This document shows, piece by piece, positions 33,581 through 64,000 of a stretch of DNA of 64,000 nucleotides (positions are counted from its first letter, which is position 1; each line of letters starts with the position of its first letter). Source of the DNA: Paracyclopina nana (Eukaryota; Arthropoda; Copepoda; Cyclopoida; Cyclopettidae). The notes below the pieces were generated by a model. The model saw only the letters and a program-made list of their open reading frames with translations, searched no databases and was not told the origin of the DNA. A program made the position numbers and the translations under genes. Where the stretch lies: NCBI GenBank assembly GCA_019096065.1, contig JAGUCH010000001.1, positions 17,546,001 to 17,610,000 on the forward strand, read 5' to 3'.

Positions 33581-35932
33581 AGCATAACAAAACTCGCGGA
33601 TTTTTTTTATTTTCGAAAAAGGACAATTGCAGATGAGTGGGGCCTTTGAAAACACTTTTGGCCGCCATCTTGGATTTTTTGTTGGTAGATAAGGTGGTCC
33701 AAATAGCACGTTCTTGAGCACTTGTGCGACAGGAGAGAAGTGAGGCCTATTTATTAATGCGAATTTAACAATAGGGCTTCTGGACATCATTACTCATTCT
33801 CAACCTGAGAACTTGATAGTAATTAGCCACCATGAAATTCACAGGCCAAAAAAAGGTGCTCTTGAAAAGCGTCCAAAATCAGAGAATTAACTATTTTTAA
33901 GCATCAGCAGAGCAAAAACTCTGACTTTGAATTTTTTGAACTTACCCGATATTTTTTATGTTTCAATTTTATGAAATTGCTTTATATTTTTAGGAAAATA
34001 TTAGGATAGAAATTAATTTATTAATATTTACTGGTTGATTTTTTTTCATGAGGAAGAAGCGATTTTTAAAAATTGTCCACGCTGCGATATCACGGTTTCG
34101 GTGAACGCAATTGTGCACTGAAATGGAACCACTTTGATATGGGAAGAAAACTGAAGCCGAAAACAAGCATGGGAAAGATTAGTTTCCTCTGTGGAGGTGC
34201 AACAGCAGCAAAAATGAGAAATGCGAAGAAGATTCGTTTTTTCGGAAAGGGGTCAAAAAATGTGCGCTGGAAAAATCACGTCACACCACCGCCCACTGTG
34301 CATGCAAAGGCGCCACAAAGTCTCTGAATTTAGCCCTAATTCCTGCTATAAAAGTGCAGACAGTTTTAAGTTTTCAGCTCATTTTAAAAGGGATAAAAAT
34401 CAATTTTAAAAAATTAACTTCCTCGCAGGCTCGGGTGATAATAATTTACTTGGTAATTAAAATTACATTATGACTTTTAAATGGCCCAATTTTCTTTGCC
34501 TGCGTTGCATAAAAATGAATATTTATAAACAAAAATTATTTTAAAAGCTCTTCTTTGGTTTTAGGCTGTGAGTCCCACACACTGGGCCGACGCGAAAACA
34601 GGTGTCTTTTTTACTGGATTTCAGCCCAGTGTGTGACTTGACAGTTTTCTAATTTGGAAAGGCTTCATTCATTGCGGCCATTTTTCATGGCTGAAATTGG
34701 CAATTTTTTACGTTCAAGCTCGTGAGCGGCGGAGGAGAAGTGACCTAAAAACGAGCTTTATTTGCAAGTATGAATTTCCAGGATGATGGATCGCAACTTT
34801 CCCGATCCGGGTTTTGCATTTGGCCGCGGTGCAAAAAGTCCAGCCAAATTCCTTCGGGCTGATGAATTGACCACAAGATGGCGATCAAGGCTGATTTTAA
34901 TCAACGATTTTTTTATTTTAAAAAAGCCATTTTTTCACGCGCAACATTTTATACAAAAATCACGCAACCTCAATCACTGCTATTTTTCATAAATATTTTC
35001 CTTTATAATGGAACTTTTTATTATAAAAGAAATTTTGAATTTTAGGCTTTGGAATTTTCATGTTTTTCATTCATTTTGGCTGGAAAATGCACAAAACGGG
35101 CATAAATGTCAATTTGCTCCTTTTTAAGGGCCCATAAAGAAATCCGGCTGCAAATTGCTGATCGTGGAATGCAGCCAAAAAGTCGGGAAAAGTGCATTAT
35201 CTTTAACATTGTTTGACATCCGGAATGAAAAAAGCCCCAGAAAAGTCGGCTCGCTTTCACATACTGGTTGAGCTTTGCTGCTCGAGGTTTATTTATCATC
35301 AAATAGTTTGCGCTATAATAACAGTAAAACATTTTATATACACATATGTATACTATTGGATATTACACAATGTTGGCCTCTAAAAAAATTGCAAAAAGTC
35401 CCAAATTGAACATTAGGTAAAAAGTGTTTATAAAAAAGTGATTGCACGCTGAATGTCATCAAAATTTTACATTTGTTGTTTCTTCAAATTTTTACACATG
35501 TCTCGGTTTGGCACATGAAAAATTCAGCAGGGAAATTTTTATTTGCACTTCAGGGCCTTTAAATTCAGAGAAAAAAAACTTTTCTTCTGAAAAATACTTG
35601 CATTCATTCTTGAGATTCTCAAACTATGAGGGAATTTGCGTCCGTCTTCTTTTTAATACAGTAAAATGTCGAAATTGAGCACCAGCCAGGCATCGCGCTA
35701 ATTTTTGTGGAAAATAGGGCACAAAAATTATTACTACAATATGTAATAGAATATATATGAGAATACACCATGAAATAAGAAAACTGAGCATGATTTTTCT
35801 GCGAAGATGCCTTAGAAAGAGCGACGCGCCGCCGCCCACAAGTTAAGTCCGGATTGACTCGCTCACCCGATCCGGAATCAAAACAGCAGGCCAATCAGCT
35901 CAACATTGAGCAAATACTAATATCAACAACTA
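33581..35932. other. non-coding 3' flank of AP-2 gene B
   Basis: No gene is recognised. The stretch should include the 3' UTR of gene B, and TTTATT on the plus strand near 35537 is a possible polyadenylation signal for it. A hairpin of the CACACTGGG family lies inside. Confidence 0.5.
34576..34635. repeat. 60-bp hairpin, CACACTGGGCCGA family
   Basis: CACACACTGGGC at 34576 is mirrored by GCCCAGTGTGTG ending at 34635, with a 36-base loop that differs from the copy at 30943. Arms are conserved while loops vary, as expected for miniature inverted-repeat elements. Confidence 0.8.
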
Positions 35933-56605
<20,673 letters not shown>

Positions 56606-56699
56606 GGTCAGCTGACGTCGTTTTTCACCAGCGTTGTTGACACACAGCCTCTGGGCAGGGTTGACCAAAAAGCAGCAGCAGCAGCCAAGAATTTTGGTT

Positions 56700-56900
56700 T
56701 TGCCCCAAGAACTCGCGCGCGCGCGTTAAAAAATTCGACATGAAGCGAGTTGCGATTTCGGTATCCCTAGCCGCGCTCAAGGCGGAAAATTGACCCAACC
56801 CTAGCGCTTGGACTTGTTGCTCATCAGGTTTTGGGGAGCGCGCGCGCGCCCGCGCGACTCCACCTGTTTTGTCGCGAGGCGCGCCCGCGCCCGCCAATTT
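56700..56900 (-). promoter_or_regulatory. CpG-rich promoter of AP-2 gene B
   Basis: Strongly CpG-rich sequence with CGCGCGCGCGTT and GCGCGCGCGCCCGCGCGACT lies 100-300 bases upstream of the exon-1 start codon on the minus strand. The in-frame open reading continues upstream of the chosen ATG only through a TTG codon, so the first ATG (56605) was taken as the start. No TATA box is seen, consistent with a CpG-type promoter. Confidence 0.6.
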
Positions 56901-56905
56901 ATAAC

Positions 56906-58750
56906 TTATTAGTGTTGGTCAAAACACGGCGCGTTTTCTCACTCTTCTGACTTTTCGGCCGCGACAGCAAAAATTTTGGTAATTCTGCTGACTTCTTCGG
57001 AATTTTTCCGGATTCTCTTATCATCGGCCATCTTGAGAAATGATGCAAGAGATGTGTCCACTTTTTCGACTGATGCGCATCATTGAATTCGGGCGAGAAA
57101 TGTACAATAAATTGCTTCGAGGTTATTTATGGTTTTTATCTCAAATCGGATCGATTTGGGGCCTTTTTTCAAATTGGGAATTTGAGACGTGGAATTTTGT
57201 GGCATTATTGAGAGGGCTCCAATTTCACCTAGATTTAAAAATGGTTTTTCATGCAGCGGATTTTAAACCCTGGAATCACGCAACCTCGACTTCATTCTTA
57301 AAATTATCATTTTTTGTTATTATTATAATTTTATTAAAATTATCAATTTTTTATTATTATAATTTTTATTTTGCTTTGTTTTTTAGATGTGAATAGCTGC
57401 AAAAGTGTGCAAGAGCATAGGTGTAATATTCTGAAATAGGATCATTTTGTGGCAACAAAGATGCTTTCATCCACTTCAAAAAAGCCTATTCATCAATGAG
57501 ATCAAACAGACTTATGAAAGTATTTCAGAAGAAATACATTTTTTAGCCTCTACATAAGCTAAAAAGTGTAATAAATTAGGAAAGCCTCTTTTAATCAAAG
57601 TTTGCATTCAGCTTCTCTAACAAAGAGCCCAATGTCTGGAAGCAATCTATTCTCTAAAAATTCAGCTTTACACAACGATAATTGCTTTCCAGCCAGGTTG
57701 ACACCACAAATGAGAAACTTTCCATTTCCTGACTTTCATTTGACGTCACATGCAATCAAGGCTTTGTTATACTATAAATGGGTTTCTCAGAGCTCTGAAA
57801 GCTCATCAAAATAAGCCTAATTTGGATTATTCACCATTGGATGATCCAACCGGTTTTTATCTTTTTTCAATTTGGAAGGTGGCAAATGAAGTGAGTGTTT
57901 ATTTACTTGGCTCTTTACCATGAAGGAGTTAATTGGCCTTTCCCTAGATTTCAGCAAAATAATCCATCAAATGCAATTCACAAGTATTGAGTATGTTTGC
58001 ATGCATTGTTACCAATTAGAATAATCCATTGCTTTTACCCTTCTAAGAATTAAGCGCAAGCTTCTTTATTATAATGAATAAACTTCTAAAGTTAGCTGCA
58101 TTGCTTTTCTAAAAAAAATCCTAAATATTTTCAAAGGTCTTTTGTTCTATATTTTTAGCCAAAAAGATGTACTTTCATGAGAAGTTACAGCCATCTTTTT
58201 CCTTTGTTACTCTTGCTGGTTATAAAAAGTAGAGTGTGAATAATAAAAAGAGCCAACTTTTCCTGCTTATTTCTTATGTATCAACCACTGCTTAAATACA
58301 TTTCTCATTTGAGATCTTGGTTCTTAAGAATTCCCAAGATGATCTATAATATGGAATTCCCCATTTTTTGAGGTAGACTCTATTGAAACAAAAATCTTTT
58401 AGAAAAAGCCTTGCTAATTTGCTATCTCATGAATTAGCTCATGCAGAACTTTAATAAGCGACCTTTCCTATATTCCAACAGAAGAAGTTAAAAGAAAAAG
58501 CCTGTAAAATGAGAATTTTACCGCTTATTTTGATTGCATAAAGCCTTAAAATCAAGAGGTTTAGTATTAGCATTTTTTCAAAAAATTACCAGATTTGGAT
58601 TATTTCGCATGAGCCTTTTTTGGCATTTTTGCATAACAAATGACGAAAATAGTTTGTAATGGTCTAGTAGCGCGCTCAATTTCCGTTAAAAACAACTCCC
58701 TCTCGCGGTTTATTTTTGATCAGCGCTTAGAAATGCTCCTCTCTTTGGCT
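56906..58750. other. intergenic stretch between gene B and the peptide gene
   Basis: No gene is recognised. A 118-codon plus-strand frame (57040-57396) ends in A/T-rich low-complexity sequence and shows no domain. The region is very AT-rich, especially 57300-57380. Confidence 0.5.
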
Positions 58751-58751
58751 G

Positions 58752-58782
58752 TATCAATAAAAGCGGCCTCTTTTCAGTCAGT
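58752..58782 (+). promoter_or_regulatory. core promoter of the peptide gene
   Basis: TATCAATAAAAG starts at 58752. Two overlapping TCAGT initiators lie at 58774-58782, about 25-28 bases downstream, matching the arthropod initiator consensus. The first ATG follows at 58798, giving a 5' UTR of only about 20 bases. Confidence 0.5.
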
Positions 58783-58797
58783 TTTGATACAGCCTCT

Positions 58798-59744
58798 ATG
58801 CAAGGCTGTGCCATGAACTTCAAAGCTCACATTTTGGTAATAGCACTTGATTAACTCATTTAACTTTGAAAATACAATTTTTTAATAGATTTTAGTTGGC
58901 ATTTTGGTGGCTGCAACTCATGGTTTGGGCATTGGAGGGGCCACTTTGGCCTTCCCTGAAAAGCCTTTGATTACCAGGTCCAGGTGGGTTCAACCTGGGG
59001 GAGGCCTTATGTATTTCAGGGATCCTTCACCCAGCCATTTAAGGTACCCTACCAACAGCTACAAAACCAGGACTGAGGACCAAGACGATGAAACCAGATG
59101 GCACTGGTAAAAAAAAATATTAAGCTTTTAGTTATCGAAGAATTTAGCTAAGAACTGACAAACCGCATTTAAGCTTCTTCGCAACATTTCATCTTTGGTT
59201 GTCACGCAACTTTGTCAGAGTCCGCAACTCTTTTTGCTCAAAATTACTCGCAACACTTGGGAAAATGCATATTGTTTTTCCAATGTGGACATAGATCCAT
59301 GCGATTATTATGCGTCAATGATGTCATTTGATTATTATGCGTCAATGATGTCATGTCAGCTCTTAATTTGCGTATTTGAAAACTGAATCTTTTGCAGGAT
59401 TAGTAGAAAGGCCCAGGAATATGATGAAGAAAATGCGAGGAGGCCAACTTTTGAGAGCGCTGAAGTACTTCCAACGACCTCAAGGGTCATGGAGAGGTCA
59501 TCGGATGATAACAGTAATCCCTCTTTCGAGGCTGCTGAAAGTGAGGCTGAGAAGATCCTCAAAAATATCATGAGAAGAATCAATATGCTGCGCTCCAGAA
59601 AAAGGGAGATTTTCAAGTACTCTGATTACTTTTACTAGGAAATAATTCTTTATTAATATTTTTCTTCACAGGCCAAGTCAGCCAATGGAATTGACTGCTT
59701 CCAGTTTTGTGGGGCCCAAACCACCTCTTCTTATCATGGGATAA
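58798..59744 (+). CDS. secreted, probably amidated peptide precursor (4 exons)
   Basis: I do not recognise the family. The exons 58798-58836, 58889-59106, 59398-59616 and 59672-59744 have GT-AG borders and join in frame to 182 codons. The start may instead be the in-frame ATG at 58813. A signal peptide (AHILILVGILVAATHG) spans the first junction. The middle is acidic and hydrophilic. RKR at residues 153-155 is a prohormone-convertase site. It is followed by a 27-residue C-terminal stretch (EIFKPSQP to PPLLIMG) ending in Gly, so amidation would give LIM-amide. The 55-base last intron matches the size of an intron in the neighbouring ligase gene. If that intron is retained, the protein would end in KYSDYFY instead. 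Its 3' end faces that of the ligase gene 84 bases away. A neuropeptide or peptide hormone role is inferred. Confidence 0.6.
59303..59354. repeat. 25-bp direct duplication in intron 2 of the peptide gene
   Basis: Two exact copies starting GATTATTATGCGTCAATGAT stand two bases apart. Confidence 0.9.
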
Positions 59745-59784
59745 GCCAAAAATTAATTAACAGACACCACAGCAGACAAATTGT

Positions 59785-59790
59785 TTTATT
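59785..59790 (-). terminator. polyadenylation signal of the ATP-grasp gene
   Basis: On the minus strand AATAAA lies about 40 bases after the stop codon at 59829. It is also within 45 bases of the stop of the convergent peptide gene, so the two 3' UTRs probably overlap. Confidence 0.6.
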
Positions 59791-59828
59791 GATGAATAAT
59801 ATCTTGGCTAACAACTTTCAATAAGATT

Positions 59829-61724
59829 TTAGAGGACTTGACCCAGGCAAAAGTTGACCTTGTTCCATTTCTTGCCCTGCAGAGTAGCTTTCACCAATAA
59901 GTAAGGGATTTGCACGTAAATCAGGGCTAAAAATGGGAGAGGATCATCCGGCTTCCAAATTGCATCTTGGCCATGCTGGAGAGTGTCAATGAACGAGTCC
60001 AGGCTTTTGGCACCAGTCACAAGGTCAAAGCATTCATTGAAGAGCCAATAAATCTCTCTGGTTGATTTGGCGCTCACTGGCTGATCCACAAAGTCATTAT
60101 TCAACAGAGCACATCGAATGACTTTCTCTAATTCAGCCCTCTGCAATAAGAATTGACTTACTTACTACTCGATGACGTACTTTTATAAGCTGGAAAAGTC
60201 CATGACGAGCATTAATCTATGTTATGAATAGCTAAGAAACCATGATTTTTCCAAGTTGAGTGAGTAATCTTGGGTGCAACAAGTTGCGGATTCTGCTAAA
60301 GTTGTGAACAAATCAATTGTGAAATGTTGCGATGAAGTTAAAAGGCGTTTTGTCAGATGTTTCCTCGATGAAATTAGAAAGTCGATATGTATTCTCACCT
60401 GTTTGTCATCGCTGAAGTTGACGATGGCAGAGTGAAGCCTGGGATTACACTCAATGCAGTAGGCCACATTGGTCAACTTGTCCACCATGAAGTCGAAGCA
60501 GATCATGCCTGTGATATTCTTGGCTCTCACAAATTCAGTGACCCATTTCCGGATTCCGGAATGGTCAGCCACTCGGTAACTAATCTGAATTGGACTTGAA
60601 GGGCAGATCTGGAAGAGGAAACATTTCACACAAACATTTGCTTAAGACACTTGTCACAAAGACCTGGAGCATCAGGATGTGGCCATCTTTGCAAATGACA
60701 TTTGCAGCAAATTCCTTGCCATCGATGAACTCATTTAGCACATAGGGCACTGACAAGTCCTTTTTGCCCACGTGGCCTTTGAGGAAGGCCTCAAATTCAG
60801 CCTCGTCCGAAGGGATCCTGGTCAAGTCCAACCTCTCATCCCTCTGGAGCTCCAAAGGCTTGAGGAAGAAGTGCCTATCATGGAAAAGTCCCTGGTCCCT
60901 AAATTGCCTCAGGTCAGAGATCAAATTTGGAGCTGTTGAAAGTTGCCTGAAGTCAGGCACTTTCAAGTCCAATTCTTTGCAGTCATTCAAAAAGGTCAGC
61001 TTGTCATCCAAGGCCTCAGCCATTTGCACTGAAGTCAGTGCCAAGGAGTTGAAGATTCTGCCAAATTTCCTGGCTCCAGCCTCCATTCTCTCCTTGGCCT
61101 CAGTGTCCTCCACAGCCAGGTTAATGTGGCTGACAGGCAGGAACCAGTCCACATTTTCTGAAGCCCACAGCCTCACCAGACCTTCCACATAATCCGCCTT
61201 GGATCTGGCCTCCAGATTCACGAATTTGTGCACATATTGAGAGAATCGGGTGAAACTCAGCCCATCGGCTGGATCCTTGTCAGCCACAATCACCCTGTGT
61301 CCAGCTTGGCCCATAATTCTGGCAATTTGAAGAGCTGGGGGCAGAAAAATGATAATGGGTCAGACATTTCACCCAAAGCCTGTTGAAGGAATGACGGATC
61401 GGCTTTCTGGCCCTAGTTACCTTTGGTGAGGGGAGCTCCAGTGATCAAAACAGTTTTTCTCTCATTTTCAGGCAGGAATTGGGGCAAGGCAATTTCATTT
61501 CTCAGCTTGAGCTTCAGCCAGAGAGCCAAAGTGGCCAAAATGGTCAAAGGGGCTGACCAAAGGAGAGCAGTGAGCCAGAAAAAGGCCTGAAGCCTGCACT
61601 TCCACACCTTGAGCATGGCTTGCAAGCTGTTTTTGGCCTTTGCTGAGTGGCCAAGAGCTTCAGCTTGGTAAAAAGCTGCTTTATCTTTGGCACAGCTGAT
61701 CAACTGTTGTACTTGCTCACTCAT
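59829..61724 (-). CDS. MysC-like ATP-grasp ligase (4 exons)
   Basis: MysC ligates glycine to 4-deoxygadusol with ATP, making mycosporine-glycine, a UV-absorbing compound. The exons 61724-61421, 61334-60664, 60608-60399 and 60140-59829 have GT-AG borders and consistent phases and encode 498 residues, slightly longer than cyanobacterial MysC. There is an N-terminal membrane segment (about 48-70), as in bacterial MysC. ITGAPLTKALQIAR and GHRVIVADKD (about 94-122) match the start of its first domain, and LDDKLTF aligns with LDDKFAF. FFLKPLELQRDERLDLTRIP and VLNEFIDGKEFAANV hold the ATP-grasp lysine and the E-F-I-x-G-x-E loop. CFDFM and IECNPRLHSAI (ECNPR at 378-382) hold the metal-binding Glu and Asn. 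The end DAIWKPDDPLPFL matches the MysC C terminus. TATTTATG at 61763 reads as a TATA-like box. The substrate in this animal is unknown. Confidence 0.88.
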
Positions 61725-62202
61725 TTCTCCAGCTCAACTAGAGTTGACTCGCTAAGCTCCTATTTATGTAACTCCAATACTCACAAGACAAGGGGCAAAG
61801 GTGAAAGATGACCCCAGAGCTGACATCACGGAACTTGAACATGCACGAGGAGGAAAAATGATACAATATATGAGAAGAAAAATAGAGATTTGCCTATTGT
61901 CAACAAAAGTTGTCTTCACGAGTTTGCCCTTAGTAACGCAGCTTGACAACAATTTGTTTTTGTTTACAAAACTAGCGGGATAATTGTCATTAGATGAGCT
62001 TCACGCAATAACGCGCAAAAGCTGGCTGAAAACGCCAAATTTGAATAGTGAGCAGGTAGAGAAGAGCTGGTAGCTATGACGCCTATTTTTTGCAAACAAA
62101 ATTTGGTGCAAACTTTTAATTTTGGAACAAAAAAGCATGCAAAGACATACAGATGATCCATTGTAAAATAACTTCGCTAATTTGTTCATTATTCTTTCAA
62201 GT
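61725..62202. other. upstream region of the ATP-grasp gene
   Basis: This stretch holds the presumed promoter of the minus-strand ligase gene and the leader of the candidate plus-strand exon. No further gene is recognised. Confidence 0.4.
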
Positions 62203-62394
62203 GTTGGCTTTCTAGCTTCCGATGATCCTTGTTATGATGAAGAGCTCCACAAGATTTTGGCCCTCCTTGATTTAGCTCTGGTGCATGACCATGACAAAGC
62301 TATGGTAATGGCAGTGGATTGTCTAAATAAACATCCAGGATCTTTTGGATTGCAGTCTTTCCAACAAGAGACTTCAAGTTTCCTAGCAGAAACA
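62203..62394 (+). CDS. candidate exon of an unrecognised acidic protein
   Basis: An open segment following TTCTTTCAAG encodes about 65 residues with GFLASDDPCYDEELHKILA and then HDHDKAMVMAVDC and FQQETSSFLAETG. Composition and codon choice look coding. AACAG/GTGTGT at its end could be a donor, but the frame also closes a few bases later with TAG. No ATG exists in frame upstream, and no partner exon was found. It could be one exon of a secreted protein, a recent pseudogene fragment, or chance. Confidence 0.3.
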
Positions 62395-62395
62395 G

Positions 62396-62665
62396 GTGTG
62401 TAGTAGGTGTAAATTACATGCATTGTGTGTATTTTATGTATTTTGTGTGTATTTTATGTGTTTACACTTTAGGTTCATTATGTATACTTTATGTATACAA
62501 TGTGTATTTTAGATGTTTCATAAGTATTTTTACTATTTTAGATGTATTAAGTTTATATACAGGGATTATGTGTATTTAAGGTGTAGTTGAGATGTATTTC
62601 ATGTTGATTAGGTGTATTATGTGAGTTTTAGATGTATTATGTGTATTTTAGGTGTTTGATATGTG
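62396..62665. repeat. minisatellite (TGTGTATTTTAGGTGT)
   Basis: Sixteen- to twenty-base degenerate units built from TGTGTATTTTA and GGTGTATTATG run for about 270 bases right after the candidate exon. Confidence 0.85.
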
Positions 62666-63207
62666 TCTTATGTCTTTTTTATTCCAATCATAAGAAAATT
62701 GTTATACCGAATATAAATAAATTGGTGCTATGCTTCATTGTCGATTGACATTTGCAGTACAAGTAAATGTAAACAGTTTCTTATAATTGAACATCTGAGT
62801 TTTGAGCCAAAAATTCAAAGATTCACAGGCATTTAGGGTTTAACCAGAGTTTTGGACAAGGCTTTCCAAGAGAATCGGCTCTTTTTGGATACAAGTGGCG
62901 CCAAATGTGAACCAAACATGTAGCTCTGGCTCAATTCTAATATGAAGCCCTTAAAGTGACCAAAACCTTGAAATAAAAGCCAAAAACAGCTTTTTCAATT
63001 AAGCTGTCTGGTAACTTTGCAACAAGTTCTAAAGATTCAGCTGCTGAAGGCATTTCGCTCAGCTTTTCATATACATGAAAGCAATTTTGAAAAAAAACTT
63101 TTTTTTTGAATATTTCTGAGAAGTTAACATGTGAGTCACATTTTGTGTCTGGCTGAATTGACATTCGGATAAACAAAAGGAGTTGCTAAGTGAACTTTAA
63201 TCTGCAA
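62666..63207. other. non-coding stretch
   Basis: It contains the presumed 3' UTR of the minus-strand 104-residue gene. A minus-strand frame (62937-63176) has no recognised motif. Confidence 0.4.
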
Positions 63208-63574
63208 TTATATCAAGTTTCTGTAGTTCCACTCAGCAATTCCAGATCCTGGAATGCCATTGACTTGATAGTCTACAAAAAGCTCCACATTTTTGGCCTC
63301 GGATTTCTCGCCCAGGAAATGGGCTGCCCTGGCCTTGGCCTGTACACTTATGACGTACTCATGCCCACCTTCAAGAAAAATATTGATTTAAAAATATTAA
63401 CCATATGAATAAATTGCTACCAGCTTTGATGGAGAATGCGTATTGATCCGGAGGAGTTCCAGATTCACCATGATTGGCCAGGACCAAATCGCACTCATCA
63501 ATAGGTACCACTCTTCCGGATTTGCTGCTCACAAATCCGCATTCAAGCCTTAGATCGATAAGTTTTTTAGTCAT
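63208..63574 (-). CDS. unrecognised 104-residue protein (2 exons)
   Basis: Exons 63574-63421 and 63368-63208 join in phase 1 across a 52-base GT-AG intron. The product starts MTKKLIDLRLECGF and ends GIAEWNYRNLI. It has no signal peptide or membrane segment. Alternating hydrophobic residues (VISVQAKARAA, VELFVDYQV) suggest mostly beta strands. Three cysteines lie in the first exon product. The end G-x-G-x-A-E-W recalls the last strand of lipocalin-like barrel domains, but this is only an impression and the protein is shorter than such domains. Codon use resembles the neighbouring ligase. I do not recognise the family. The ATG is the first in the exon and the frame is closed just upstream, which supports the start. 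Confidence 0.6.
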
Positions 63575-63599
63575 TCAATTACAGCCTACAATACACATT

Positions 63600-63998
63600 T
63601 GATCTTCATCGAAACATTTCACTACACATTTTAACGTTGTTTCAGCAAAGTCTGCAGCCTATTTTGCTCAAGATTGCTCACAATCACTGAGAAAATCATG
63701 ATTTTTAATGCAATTGAAACATTGAATCATGCGATTGTCACAGCTTTTCAGCAATACTTTAAAAGGAAAGCGTTATTATGAAATATTGCATTGTTGTCTG
63801 CTCTTTGTGGATAGGCTTTCGCTGTAATGAATTGCCTTATGCAAGTGTGTGGCTGTCACACGATTCTGGAAACAATCGACTTTCGAGCCTCATCAAAACA
63901 TTTCACTACACATTTTAATGTAGTTTCAGCAGAGTCTGCAGCTTATTTTGCTCAAGATTGCTCACAATCACTGAGAAAATCATGATTTTTAATGCAAT
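63600..63998. repeat. ~105-bp direct repeat, 284 bp apart
   Basis: The segment with AACATTTCACTACACATTTT through GCTCAAGATTGCTCACAATC to TGATTTTTAATGCAATTG occurs at about 63612-63714 and again at 63895-63998, with few differences. A much more diverged relative (CGCAACATTTCATC, TTTTGCTCAAAATTACTCGC) lies at 59180-59270 in intron 2 of the peptide gene. The array may continue past the window edge. Confidence 0.85.
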
Positions 63999-64000
63999 TG

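Noticed and set aside
57040-57396. 118-codon plus-strand frame
   Set aside because: Its C-terminal part is translated A/T-rich low-complexity sequence and nothing in it is recognised.
60764-61192. 142-codon plus-strand frame
   Set aside because: It is the antisense shadow of exon 2 of the MysC-like gene.

Overview
The window looks like nuclear DNA of an arthropod, most likely a crustacean. It is AT-rich, genes have GT-AG introns from about 50 bases to several kilobases, two genes have TATA-like and TCAGT-type start regions, and one secreted protein has a CLIP-like cysteine pattern, a fold known mainly from arthropods. The species cannot be named from the sequence alone. No prokaryotic operon, rRNA, tRNA or CRISPR array was seen.

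Layout. 1-7 kb is non-coding, with minisatellites, a 158-bp MITE-like element and a 1.2-kb terminal-inverted-repeat DNA element. 7.17-13.67 kb (+) holds a nine-exon AP-2 (TFAP2) transcription factor gene, called AP-2 gene A here. 13.7-35.9 kb is mostly repeats: a 21-bp minisatellite, a long CTCAGT satellite with higher-order structure, and a 2.6-kb foldback element with seven 171-bp tandem units. Within it, at 16.7-17.2 kb, lies a small CLIP-like secreted-protein gene. 56.6-35.9 kb (-) is a second AP-2 gene, gene B, with seven exons over 20.7 kb. The two AP-2 genes therefore converge. The introns of gene B carry dense arrays of CAGCTG E-boxes mixed with TGTTTAC and CACGTG/GGGTCA motifs.

58.8-64 kb is a compact cluster. 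It holds a four-exon gene for an unrecognised secreted, probably amidated peptide precursor (+), a four-exon gene for a MysC-like ATP-grasp ligase (-), a candidate exon (+), and a two-exon gene for an unrecognised 104-residue protein (-).

How they may work together. Both AP-2 proteins keep a near-identical DNA-binding and dimerisation half, so they could form homo- and heterodimers on the same GCC-N3/4-GGC sites. Gene A keeps the proline/aromatic activation motif and gene B has lost it, which suggests divided roles. The MysC-like enzyme belongs to the mycosporine-like amino acid (UV sunscreen) ligases. Its introns argue that it is a resident gene of this genome rather than bacterial contamination. 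No other gene of that pathway is visible here. All functional statements come from reading the sequence and recalling families; no database search was run.
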